From Prevotellaceae bacterium (GTDB lineage Bacteria; Bacteroidota; Bacteroidia; Bacteroidales; Bacteroidaceae): a stretch of DNA of 14,155 nt. The notes beneath the pieces were generated by a model. That model searched no databases. It saw nothing but the letters and a program-made list of their open reading frames with translations, and was not told where the DNA came from. The position numbers and the translations under genes were made by a program. The number at the start of each line of letters is the position of its first letter. Position 1 is the stretch's first letter. The DNA lies in the NCBI GenBank assembly GCA_030536165.1, contig JAUNQM010000029.1:1-14155 (forward strand), in the 5' to 3' direction. Below, piece by piece: positions 1 through 7,445 of the stretch.

Positions 1-13
1 CGACACGATGGAA

Positions 14-60
14 ATCCTAAATCACGTTCAGGAAGACAAAGCGGGGCGGTATGGATGACG
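14..60. repeat. Degenerate family A palindromic repeat, composite form
   Basis: This 47-bp stretch downstream of the beta-keto acid cleavage gene begins with a decayed form of the ATCCTGAA-TCAAG-TTCAGGAT palindrome (seen here as ATCCTAAA-TCACG-TTCAGGAA). It continues into a second half ending TGGATGACG. It aligns along its whole length with 2728-2819 once a 45-bp block is removed from that copy. A further partial half unit (GGGAGTCCTAAATCCTA) lies at 88-104 and runs into the end of the neighbouring gene. No transposase or known insertion-sequence ends are visible. The homology is read by eye; the family assignment is inference. Confidence 0.6.
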
Positions 61-101
61 TAGGTCGGAACTTATAGAATGTTCCGTGGGAGTCCTAAAT
101 C

Positions 102-929
102 CTATTTAATTCCCTGCATTGCACGGGCTTCGGCAGGGGTTGCAGGCTCGCATCCCATAGCACGAATCATGGCAACAAGACGCTCTACGAGTTCTGCATT
201 TGACTTTGCTACCTTTCCTTCAGCATAATAGAAACTATCTTCAAAGCCTATTCTAACCACGCTTGCACCCATTCCTATGGCACATGCGAGGAACGAGAAG
301 TCGTCCATCGAGTCGTGGGTTATGCCCCAGCTCGTGCCTGCTTCGCGTAGTTCGTTCATGAAACAAAGGTTGCGGGCATTGGCTGAAAGGTTGCTCGACG
401 TGCCTTTTCCGAGACAGAAATTATAGTGCAATGGTCGCTGAAGCACGCCTTCATCCGCCAGTTTGGTGCATGTTTCCACCATACTGAGGTCGAAAAGTTC
501 CATCTCTGGCACTACGTTAGCCTCTTTCATGCGCTGCGCCCAGTAACGAATGTCGGGCAGAGTGTTGACATAGACGGTCTCGCCAAAGTTCACTGAACCC
601 ATGTTGAGCGAGGCAACTTCCACCTCAGGCACGTTAAGGCACACGCATCTCTCGGCAAGTGTGAGCGACGAAAGCCCACCTGTGGAGCCTTGTATTATCA
701 TGTCCGACTGCTGGTGAATACGATGGATTGTATCGCTGAACACGTCGAGGTCGAAAGTCTGTTCGCCTTTTAAGTCGCGAGTGTGTAGATGCACCTCGCA
801 TGCACCTGCCTTGTAGCAGTTGATTACGTCCTCTGTTATCTCTTCGGGAGTCAGAGGATTCTTGCACCCTTCAGGTATCTCATGCCCCACGTGACATACA
901 GGAGCAACGGTAATGATTATTTTGCGCAT
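102..929 (-). CDS. Beta-keto acid cleavage enzyme family protein (BKACE, DUF849)
   Basis: A 275-residue protein of the BKACE/Kce family. These are zinc-dependent TIM-barrel enzymes that split a beta-keto acid with acetyl-CoA, giving acetoacetate and a CoA ester. The expected zinc ligands are visible: H47 and H49 in VHLHTRD, and E230 in VVRIGFED. Also present are GSTGG (81-85, with S82), SLNMGSVNFG (107-116), and R226 and D231, all at the spacing known from the lysine-fermentation enzyme Kce. The N-terminal substrate loop differs: where Kce has a TGAE segment with a Glu that recognises the substrate amino group, this protein has VCHV (11-14). The natural substrate is therefore probably not 3-keto-5-aminohexanoate, and no other lysine-fermentation genes are in view. 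Start ATG at 929. It is the last gene of the leftward run, 98 bp after galE, with no obvious sigma-ABfr promoter in that gap. Cytoplasmic; no signal peptide. The family is certain, the substrate unknown. Confidence 0.9.
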   Translation of the reverse strand: MRKIIITVAPVCHVGHEIPEGCKNPLTPEEITEDVINCYKAGACEVHLHTRDLKGEQTFDLDVFSDTIHRIHQQSDMIIQGSTGGLSSLTLAERCVCLNVPEVEVASLNMGSVNFGETVYVNTLPDIRYWAQRMKEANVVPEMELFDLSMVETCTKLADEGVLQRPLHYNFCLGKGTSSNLSANARNLCFMNELREAGTSWGITHDSMDDFSFLACAIGMGASVVRIGFEDSFYYAEGKVAKSNAELVERLVAMIRAMGCEPATPAEARAMQGIK

Positions 930-1027
930 ATTGTTTTTTGTAAGTTGTACATTGTAACTTGTAGGTTTTCTAGCGAATCTAGGAACACTAGGACCTATAA
1001 CCTACGACCAAATTTGTGAATTGTAAA

Positions 1028-2047
1028 TTAGTCTTTATATCCGTTAGGGTTATTCTTCTGCCAGTTCCATGAATCGCGACACATGTCATCGATGCCATAC
1101 TGCGCCTTCCAACCCAGTTCGCGTTCAGCCTTTGCAGGATTGCTATAACATGTGGCTATGTCGCCTGGACGACGTGGCTTTACAGAGTAAGGCACTGGCA
1201 CGTCGTTCACCTTCGTGAAAGCATTTACTACGTCGAGAACGCTGTAGCCATGACCTGTGCCGAGGTTGTAGATAGCAAGTCCGCAGTTCTTTTCTATTGC
1301 CTGAAGCGCCTTAACATGTCCGTTGGCGAGGTCAACAACGTGGATGTAGTCGCGAACACCTGTGCCATCGTGAGTGTCATAGTCGTTGCCGAAAACGCCG
1401 AGTTCAGCCCTCTTGCCAACTGCGACTTGCGTAATATAAGGCATCAGATTGTTTGGTATTCCGTTAGGATCTTCGCCAATGCGACCACTCTTATGGGCAC
1501 CGATTGGGTTGAAGTAGCGAAGTAGCACCACGTTCCAATCGTTGTCGGCACGCTGAATATCCATGAAAATCTCCTCAAGCATACTCTTGGTCTGACCGTA
1601 AGGATTGGTGCATTGACCCTTTGGGCACTCTTCAGTGATAGGAATCATGGCAGGGTTTCCATAGACAGTTGCCGAAGACGAGAAGATGATGTTCTTGCAA
1701 TTGTGGCTGCGGAGCACGTCGATAAGGCAGAGAGTGCCTGCAATATTGTTCTCATAATACTCAAAAGGCTTGGCAACAGATTCGCCGACAGCCTTTAGGC
1801 CAGCGAAGTGGATGCAAGCAAAGAAGTCGTGCTCGTCCATGACACAATTAAGACCTTCCTTGTCGCGAATATCCACATTATAATATTGCACCTCACGCCC
1901 GATGATTTCAGAGACGCGCTTCAAAGATTCAGCATTTGAATTGCAGAAGTTATCGACCACAACAAAATCGTAGCCAGCACCTGCAAGTTCTATCAATGTA
2001 TGGCTGCCGATGTATCCGGCACCGCCTGTAACTAAGATTTTTTTCAT
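1028..2047 (-). CDS. galE: UDP-glucose 4-epimerase
   Basis: A 339-residue cytoplasmic short-chain dehydrogenase/reductase that interconverts UDP-glucose and UDP-galactose using tightly bound NAD (Leloir pathway and supply of sugars for surface glycans). The Rossmann motif TGGAGYIGSH lies at residues 7-16. The catalytic region has SSSATVYG (123-130) with the active serine, followed by Y150-GQT-K154, the YxxxK pair. NNIAGTLCLIDVLR (100-113) and GVRDYIHVVDLANGHVKAL are typical of GalE, and the length equals the usual 335-345 residues. Start ATG at 2047 gives the expected MKKILVTGGAGYIGSH beginning. It begins 38 bp after the rnfA stop and no promoter-like TAnnTTTG was seen in that gap, so cotranscription with rnf is plausible but not shown. 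Confidence 0.96.
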   Translation of the reverse strand: MKKILVTGGAGYIGSHTLIELAGAGYDFVVVDNFCNSNAESLKRVSEIIGREVQYYNVDIRDKEGLNCVMDEHDFFACIHFAGLKAVGESVAKPFEYYENNIAGTLCLIDVLRSHNCKNIIFSSSATVYGNPAMIPITEECPKGQCTNPYGQTKSMLEEIFMDIQRADNDWNVVLLRYFNPIGAHKSGRIGEDPNGIPNNLMPYITQVAVGKRAELGVFGNDYDTHDGTGVRDYIHVVDLANGHVKALQAIEKNCGLAIYNLGTGHGYSVLDVVNAFTKVNDVPVPYSVKPRRPGDIATCYSNPAKAERELGWKAQYGIDDMCRDSWNWQKNNPNGYKD

Positions 2048-2085
2048 GTTTTGTTGTTATTTTGTTTTATAGGTTTTCAAGGAAT

Positions 2086-2688
2086 TTACTCAAGTCCGAA
2101 CAGCATCTTCAGCCCACCATCAACACCGCTGAAGCCCATGAAGGCAAGCGAGATAAGTCCGGCAGTGATAAGCACGATTGAGATGCCGCGCATACCTTTA
2201 GGCACATCGACGAGTTCAAGTTGTTCACGTATGCCCGCAAAGACTATCAATGCCACAGCAAAGCCGACTGCCGTTGAGAATGCATAGACAATGCTCTGAA
2301 TCAGCGTGAACTCCTTCTGGATTACGAGTATTGCCACACCGAGAACGGCACAGTTTGTGGTAATCAATGGGAGAAATATGCCGAGTGCCTGGTATAAAGC
2401 AGGCGAGACTTTCTTCAGGATTATCTCAAGCATCTGCACGAGTGCAGCGATGACAAGGATAAAGACAAGCGTCTGAAGGTATGCCAGATTGCATGGATTG
2501 AGCACGTATATCTGTATGAGATACGTCACGATGGTTGAAAGCGTAAGCACAAACATTACAGCCAAGCCCATGCCCGTGGCTGTAGATATCTTCTTCGACA
2601 CGCCAAGGAACGGACAGATGCCAAGGAACTGCGAGAAGACTATATTGTTTACGAATATTGCCGTGATGAAAATAAGTAGGTATTCCAT
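2086..2688 (-). CDS. rnfA: Rnf complex membrane subunit RnfA
   Basis: A 200-residue integral membrane protein with about six hydrophobic segments, the RnfA/NqrE-type subunit of the ferredoxin:NAD oxidoreductase. The conserved cysteines C25 (QFLGICPFLG) and C113 (ITTNCAVLG) are present. In the Rnf/Nqr structures the equivalent pairs in RnfA and RnfE together hold one [2Fe-2S] cluster inside the membrane. The N-terminus MEYLLIFITAIFVNNIVFSQ is characteristic and fixes the start at 2688. It is the last of the six rnf genes and is separated from rnfE by 145 bp, the widest gap in the operon, which contains a family A repeat. Length is normal for the family. Confidence 0.96.
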   Translation of the reverse strand: MEYLLIFITAIFVNNIVFSQFLGICPFLGVSKKISTATGMGLAVMFVLTLSTIVTYLIQIYVLNPCNLAYLQTLVFILVIAALVQMLEIILKKVSPALYQALGIFLPLITTNCAVLGVAILVIQKEFTLIQSIVYAFSTAVGFAVALIVFAGIREQLELVDVPKGMRGISIVLITAGLISLAFMGFSGVDGGLKMLFGLE

Positions 2689-2727
2689 ATTGTTTTTATT
2701 TACGGATTTTTACTCGTCCCGTAGGAG

Positions 2728-2819
2728 ATCCTGAATCAAGTTCTTTCAGTCGCGTGATGCGCTTTGTGAAAGCGGCAAAGCCGATTACAGGATGACGTGG
2801 TGGGGTGTTCTGGATGACG
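2728..2819. repeat. Family A palindromic repeat interrupted by 45 bp, between rnfE and rnfA
   Basis: The left half, ATCCTGAATCAAGTTC (2728-2743), matches the palindrome found intact inside the macroglobulin gene. The right half, AGGATGACG, resumes only at 2789. The 45 bases between them (2744-2788) have their own potential hairpins: CTTTCA (2743-2748) with TGAAAG (2767-2772), CGC (2751-2753) with GCG (2759-2761), and CGGC-AAA-GCCG (2773-2783). The element then continues to TGGATGACG at 2811-2819. With the 45 bp removed it aligns with 14-60 at the same 47-bp length. It lies within the rnf transcript, so it would appear as RNA hairpins between rnfE and rnfA. Confidence 0.65.
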
Positions 2820-2833
2820 AGGATAGATATTTT

Positions 2834-3418
2834 CTATTTCTTAAACTTATTTATTATTGCCACGAGGTAGCCTAAAGTGATAAATGCACCTGGAGCGAGG
2901 ACAAACATCAGCATGCCATAGTCTTCAGGGAAGACTGTGTAGCCGAAGACCTTGCCAGTGCCGAGGATTTCACGACATGCACCGAGAAGCGTAAGTCCGA
3001 GTGTGAAGCCAAGACCGATGCCAATGCCATCGAAGACGCCTGCAACAGGTGTGTTCTTCGATGCAAACGACTCTGCACGTCCGAGAATGATGCAGTTTAC
3101 GACTATCAGCGGAATGAACAAGCCCAATGTCTCATACATCACAGGTGCGTATGCCTGCATCAAGAGCTGCAGCACAGTCACAAATGTAGCGATGACAGAG
3201 ATAAACACAGGTATGCGTATCATGTCTGGCGTCAAGTCTTTTATCAGCGAGATTACCACGTTTGAACAAATCAGGACAAACATTGTAGCCAATCCCATAG
3301 ACATACCGTTAACTGCTGACGTGGTCGTTGCCAGCGTCGGACACATACCAAGCATGAGAACAAACGTAGGGTTCTCTATGAATATGCCGTTCTTTAGTAT
3401 ATTAAAATAGTTCTTCAT
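2834..3418 (-). CDS. rnfE: Rnf complex membrane subunit RnfE
   Basis: A 194-residue membrane protein homologous to RnfA, the RnfE/NqrD-type subunit. C26 (LMLGMCPTLA) and C109 (IVVNCIILGRAE) are the counterparts of the RnfA cysteines and complete the shared intramembrane [2Fe-2S] site. ENPTFVLMLGMCPTLA and GRAESFASKN are hallmark RnfE stretches, and FDGIGIGLGFTLGL (129-142) follows as expected. The ATG at 3418 overlaps the rnfG stop by 4 bp (ATGA), implying translational coupling. The C-terminus (INKFKK) is normal. About six transmembrane helices are predicted from hydrophobicity. Confidence 0.96.
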   Translation of the reverse strand: MKNYFNILKNGIFIENPTFVLMLGMCPTLATTTSAVNGMSMGLATMFVLICSNVVISLIKDLTPDMIRIPVFISVIATFVTVLQLLMQAYAPVMYETLGLFIPLIVVNCIILGRAESFASKNTPVAGVFDGIGIGLGFTLGLTLLGACREILGTGKVFGYTVFPEDYGMLMFVLAPGAFITLGYLVAIINKFKK

Positions 3419-4122
3419 TTCTTGCCTCCCTTCTTGTGTTTGCTTGCACCTGTTGTGCTATCTACAGCCTTATCAGAATGATGTTTATCAGCATTTGCTT
3501 GTTTACTTGCACCTGTTGAACAATCGATAGTTGAATCTGGATTCAAATATGCATAGTAGGCTTGATTCACGGCTTTGAGGAATGCGCGTGACGTTATTGT
3601 CGAAGCTGTGATTGCATCAACCTTTAGACTATCAACGCCATCGTCCTTGTGCGTGACGAGTTGTCCTGCCTTCTTGCCAATGATGTCGCCCTTGCTTCCT
3701 TTCTGGAACCATTCATCAGCCTTTGCACCAAGTCCTGGAGTCTCTGCACTCTGAAGGATTGTGTAACCACAGACATTACCTTCAGAATCGAAACCAACTA
3801 ACGCACGCAAGTCACCGCCAAAGCCCTGAGTAGTGCTCTCTACGGCTGCGCCAACAACTTCACCCGACGAACTTTGTGCTTTATGTATCACAAATTCATA
3901 CTCCTTGCCGTCGAAGACTTTCTTTATAACTACAGGAGAATCAGTGACAATGCTGTCAGAATTCATTACCGACTTTATGCCATCGCTTAATTGTTTCTCC
4001 TGAACCTTTGCAATAGGTTCTTCAGTTATTTTGTTTACAATCGCGAGCACACCACCAGTCAGCACAGCCGTGCCGGTAAGTACTGCAACCATATTCTTCA
4101 ATGTAGATTCAAGTTTCTTCAT
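3415..4122 (-). CDS. rnfG: Rnf complex FMN-binding subunit RnfG, with unusual C-terminal tail
   Basis: A 235-residue protein with one N-terminal transmembrane helix (about residues 9-29) and an extracytoplasmic FMN_bind domain. It carries covalent FMN in the Rnf electron path. ETPGLGAKADEWF (127-139) is the family signature. The usual flavinylation site Dxx[S/T]GAT appears as D169-AITAS-T175: the acceptor threonine is kept, but the GA pair is replaced by AS. After the domain ends (about residue 193) comes a hydrophilic tail holding two sequences that fit the ApbE consensus better: D200-CSTGA-S206 and D221-STTGA-S227. They are exactly 21 codons apart, and 17 of 21 bases are identical between them. 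The tail ends in a basic KHKKGGKK. The gene overlaps rnfD and rnfE by ATGA at both ends. The identity is secure; a role for the tail motifs is inference. Confidence 0.95.
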   Translation of the reverse strand: MKKLESTLKNMVAVLTGTAVLTGGVLAIVNKITEEPIAKVQEKQLSDGIKSVMNSDSIVTDSPVVIKKVFDGKEYEFVIHKAQSSSGEVVGAAVESTTQGFGGDLRALVGFDSEGNVCGYTILQSAETPGLGAKADEWFQKGSKGDIIGKKAGQLVTHKDDGVDSLKVDAITASTITSRAFLKAVNQAYYAYLNPDSTIDCSTGASKQANADKHHSDKAVDSTTGASKHKKGGKK

Positions 4123-5114
4123 TTTGCAGCCTCCCCGAATCGTTTAGGTTTACAATAGTTGTTGATAAGAGGAGTGAAAGCATTCATTATTAATATAGCG
4201 AATGACATTCCTTCTGGGTATGCGCCGAAGTTACGTATCACGATAGTCAGCACACCAATAGAGATACCATATATTACCTGTCCTTTCTTCGACATAGGCG
4301 AAGTGACATAGTCTGTTGCCATGAATATTGCGCCGAGCATCAATCCACCACTGAACATCACATTGAGTGGAGATGCATACACTGGGTTAGAATAATGCAG
4401 CACTGCACTTATCACGAGCACTGTGCCGAGGATGGTTACTGGTATATGCCATGTGATTATCTTCTTCGTAAGCATGTAAATACCACCAAGAATCAAGGCG
4501 AGTCCACAGATTTCACCGATACACCCACCGCCGAGGATGCCATGATTGCCTATCAGCAAATCAAATCCTTGCGGAAGTTGTTCGAGCACCGACGCGTCGC
4601 TCGTCTTTATTGCCTGGTTCATTATTGCAAGTGGAGTGGCACCTGTAGTAGCATCGGTGTAAGCAAGAAGCTGTCCGCTGACTGGCCACGACGTCATCTG
4701 CACAGGAAAACTAACGAGTAGGAACGCACGACCTACGAGTGCAGGGTTGAAAGGATTGCATCCAAGTCCGCCGAAAGTCATCTTTCCGATGCCAATGGCA
4801 ACGAGTGCGCCAATGAGTATAATCCAGATTGGAAGGTTCGACGGCATGTTGAACCCGAGCAAGATACCTGTAAGGATAGCGCTACCATCTGTAATGGTTG
4901 TCTTTTCTCGTTTAAGAATGAACTTTGTTATAGCCCATTCAAACAGCACACATGCAACGACACTTGTGGCGCAGACGATGAAAGCACCAAGTCCGAAGAA
5001 GGCAAACGAGACCACTAGAGCAGGAATGAGTGCGATAAGCACACCGTACATATTCTTCTCTGTGGAGTCACCTCCGTGAGCATGTGGAGATAATGATACG
5101 ATTAATCTATGCAT
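4119..5114 (-). CDS. rnfD: Rnf complex flavin-bearing membrane subunit RnfD
   Basis: A 331-residue polytopic membrane protein, the RnfD/NqrB-type subunit. The start SLSPHAHGGDSTEKNM (7-22) is typical. TDGSAILTGILLGFNMP (75-91), GGLGCNPFNPALVGRAFL (115-132) and YVTSPMSKKG follow in the usual order. The covalent FMN site is seen as D154-ATTGA-T160, a full match to the ApbE consensus Dxx[S/T]GAT. Length is normal for Bacteroidetes RnfD. It starts 57 bp after rnfC, and its stop overlaps the rnfG start (ATGA). No apbE gene is in the window, so the flavin transferase must be encoded elsewhere. Confidence 0.96.
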   Translation of the reverse strand: MHRLIVSLSPHAHGGDSTEKNMYGVLIALIPALVVSFAFFGLGAFIVCATSVVACVLFEWAITKFILKREKTTITDGSAILTGILLGFNMPSNLPIWIILIGALVAIGIGKMTFGGLGCNPFNPALVGRAFLLVSFPVQMTSWPVSGQLLAYTDATTGATPLAIMNQAIKTSDASVLEQLPQGFDLLIGNHGILGGGCIGEICGLALILGGIYMLTKKIITWHIPVTILGTVLVISAVLHYSNPVYASPLNVMFSGGLMLGAIFMATDYVTSPMSKKGQVIYGISIGVLTIVIRNFGAYPEGMSFAILIMNAFTPLINNYCKPKRFGEAAK

Positions 5115-5171
5115 TGTATTGATTTACGATTTGACTATTTACGATTTACTCTTTTGAATTGTGCCCCATGA

Positions 5172-6527
5172 TTACTTTGCATTACGTGCACGGATAGCAG
5201 CGTTTACCTTTGCCTTGCCGATTGAGATGCTATCGAGAAGCGGACGATGAGCGGGGCATGTGAACTGGCAGCAGCCACATGAAAGGCAACTCATTATGTC
5301 TTCTTTTTCCAGTTTATCCAAGTCAGGCGATGTCATTTCCGAAAGCTTTGCCAGCAAATATGGCTCAAGTCCCATCGGGCATGCACTTACACACTTTGCA
5401 CATCTGATGCAAGGCGATGGTTCTCGCCTTATCGCTTCCTTTCCCGTGATAATAGTTATGGAGTTCGTTCCCTTGCACACTGGTGCCTCCAAGTTGTTCA
5501 GAGCCTTTCCCATCATCGGACCGCCCGATAATATCTTGTTGTCGCCGTCAGGTATTCCGCCGCAAGCCTCTACAAGCACTTTCGCAGGCGTGCCCAGTCT
5601 TACAAGGAAGTTGCCTGGATGCGCAAGTTCCTTGCCCGTTACGGTTGTGTAACGCTCAAACAACGGTTTATGCTTCATCACGGCTTGATATACAGCGTAT
5701 GCCGTTCCCACATTCTGCACCACAGCACCTACGTTGACAGGTATTGCTGGTGGAGCTGGAACTTGTCTGCGAATACATGCATCGACTAATTGTTTCTCGC
5801 CGCCTTGCGGATATTTCTGCTTTAAAGCCACAACTTCAACGTTAGGCAGACCATAACATTTCATCTCAAACAAGTCGATGGCTTTTGGTTTGTTGGCTTC
5901 AATGCCGATATAAGCACGGTCAACATTCACAGCTTTCATCAGCAGTTTTATGCCTTCAATAATCTCATCGCTGTGCTCCATCATCAGTCGGTAATCGGCT
6001 GTGATATACGGTTCACATTCCACACCATTTATTATCACGCACTCTGCCTTTGCTGTAGGTGGAGGGGTGAGTTTAATGAATGTAGGGAATCCTGCGCCAC
6101 CCATGCCTGTGATGCCGGCAGCCTTTATTCTGTTGACTATTTCCTCTGCAGTCAGTTCTGGGTGAGCCTCTACTTTCTCGAGTTTTGTACTTCTATCAAT
6201 CGTGCTCTCCCATTCGTCGCCCTCTACATTTATAATAATAGCAGGCTTACGATAGCCCGATGCATCCCAACAGTTATCAATCTTCGCTACTGTGCCTGAT
6301 ACAGACGAGAAGATTGGAGCAGAAACAAAGCCTGATGCCTCTGCAACGAGTGTTCCCACCTTGACCTTGTCGCCTTTCTGCACTACAGGATTTGCCGGTG
6401 CGCCAATGTGCTGCGACAGCGGTAGTACGATTTGTTGTGGCAGAGGGGCAACCTGTGTCGCCATTTCTGCTGTTATCTTATTGTCGGCAGGATGAACGCC
6501 GCCTTTCTTGAATGTCTTTAGTTTCAT
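5172..6527 (-). CDS. rnfC: Rnf complex NADH/ferredoxin-binding subunit RnfC
   Basis: A 451-residue peripheral subunit on the cytoplasmic face, related to NuoF and NqrA. It carries the site where NAD(H) exchanges electrons. The N-terminal RnfC barrel domain begins FKKGGVHP. The glycine-rich nucleotide/FMN segment GMGGAGFPT lies at 141-149, with INGVECEPYITADYRLM at 166-182. Two [4Fe-4S] motifs close the protein: C373-IRC-AKC-VSAC383 and C414-LSC-GCC-QFTC424, the latter followed by the typical PAHRPL. The ATG at 6527 overlaps the rnfB stop (ATGA), and an AGGAGG sequence sits 7 bases upstream inside rnfB, an unusually good Shine-Dalgarno for this phylum. Length is normal. Confidence 0.96.
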   Translation of the reverse strand: MKLKTFKKGGVHPADNKITAEMATQVAPLPQQIVLPLSQHIGAPANPVVQKGDKVKVGTLVAEASGFVSAPIFSSVSGTVAKIDNCWDASGYRKPAIIINVEGDEWESTIDRSTKLEKVEAHPELTAEEIVNRIKAAGITGMGGAGFPTFIKLTPPPTAKAECVIINGVECEPYITADYRLMMEHSDEIIEGIKLLMKAVNVDRAYIGIEANKPKAIDLFEMKCYGLPNVEVVALKQKYPQGGEKQLVDACIRRQVPAPPAIPVNVGAVVQNVGTAYAVYQAVMKHKPLFERYTTVTGKELAHPGNFLVRLGTPAKVLVEACGGIPDGDNKILSGGPMMGKALNNLEAPVCKGTNSITIITGKEAIRREPSPCIRCAKCVSACPMGLEPYLLAKLSEMTSPDLDKLEKEDIMSCLSCGCCQFTCPAHRPLLDSISIGKAKVNAAIRARNAK

Positions 6528-7429
6528 GCGTTGTCCTCCTTATTATTTATTGGTTGTGGGATGACATTTACCGTCGTTGTCTCCAACGGTGCTGCAATTC
6601 TTGGCGCAGGGAAGTTTATCTCATGGATTGCCTTTGAAGGGCAAACCTTGACACAACTGCGGCAGAGACGACACTTGTCCTCGTCAATGTGAGCAACGTT
6701 GTTTGCAACTGTGATTGCCTCAAACTTGCATTCCTTGACGCAGAGATTGCAACCGATACATGCAGCCGAACATGCTTTCTTTGCCACAGGTCCCTTGTCC
6801 TTGCTGACGCAATCGACCCAGATACGACGATCCTTCGGTCCGCGTTTGCGTATCTCTATGATGCCACGTGGACAAGCCTTTGCACAACTTCCGCAGCCTC
6901 CACACTTGTCGAAATCTACCTCTGGCAAACCCGTAGTTGAGTTAATGCTTATTGCATCCATAGTGCAGGCTTTTACGCAGTCGCCACATCCAAGGCATCC
7001 ATAACCGCACTCTGTCTCTCCCGCACCGCAGGCATGGAGGTTGGCACAGGTCATGCTGCCATCATACGTTACCACGTGAGGGCGATTGTCGCAGGTTCCA
7101 TTGCAACGCACGACAGCAACCTTACGGTCAACTGCCGATGCCTGCATGCCAAGGATACCAGCAACCTTGTTCATCACCTCCTCGCCACCTACCGGACAAG
7201 CGAATCCTTCTATCGAACCAGAATCGGCTGCCTTCACACAAGCGTTGGCAAAACCTGAACATCCAGGGAAGCCACAGCCGCCACAGTTTGCACCAGGCAA
7301 CGCTTCTGTCACCTTTGCGATACGCGCATCTTCATTCACAGCAAACTTCTTCGACACGCCGTACAAGATTACGGCTGCGATAAGTCCTACAATGCCCAAG
7401 ACGATTACTGCAATCAAAAAAAAGTTCAT
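6524..7429 (-). CDS. rnfB: Rnf complex iron-sulfur subunit RnfB
   Basis: A 301-residue iron-sulfur protein anchored by one N-terminal helix (residues 4-24), which receives electrons from or gives them to ferredoxin. A Fes domain has C49, C52, C57 and C78 (ANCGGCGFPGC, then FACPVGG). Then come four CxxCxxCxxxC-type sets: C145/C148/C151/C155, C176/C179/C182/C186, C224/C227/C230/C234 and C253/C256/C259/C263. C109, C113, C128, C134, C141 and C220 are additional. This is the long RnfB of Bacteroidetes and clostridia, larger than the roughly 190-residue enterobacterial form. I chose ATG at 7429 (MNFFLIAVIV); a TTG two codons upstream at 7435 is less likely. The rseC-like stop lies 16 bp upstream. 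The proline-rich C-terminus (about 274-292) is a flexible tail. Confidence 0.95.
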   Translation of the reverse strand: MNFFLIAVIVLGIVGLIAAVILYGVSKKFAVNEDARIAKVTEALPGANCGGCGFPGCSGFANACVKAADSGSIEGFACPVGGEEVMNKVAGILGMQASAVDRKVAVVRCNGTCDNRPHVVTYDGSMTCANLHACGAGETECGYGCLGCGDCVKACTMDAISINSTTGLPEVDFDKCGGCGSCAKACPRGIIEIRKRGPKDRRIWVDCVSKDKGPVAKKACSAACIGCNLCVKECKFEAITVANNVAHIDEDKCRLCRSCVKVCPSKAIHEINFPAPRIAAPLETTTVNVIPQPINNKEDNA

Positions 7430-7445
7430 TGTCAATTATAAATTT

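Noticed and set aside
942..960. Inverted repeat AAGTT/AACTT between galE and the beta-keto acid cleavage gene
   Set aside because: Arms are only 5 bp with mismatches inside, in AT-rich DNA where this is expected by chance.
2952..3410. 152-codon open frame on the plus strand opposite rnfE
   Set aside because: It is antisense to a fully conserved RnfE and its translation (rich in Pro, Met, Ser and Arg, no domain) is the mirror of RnfE codons.
7430..7435. TTG start two codons upstream of the rnfB ATG
   Set aside because: The ATG at 7429 gives the normal RnfB beginning, directly before the membrane helix; the TTG adds nothing conserved.
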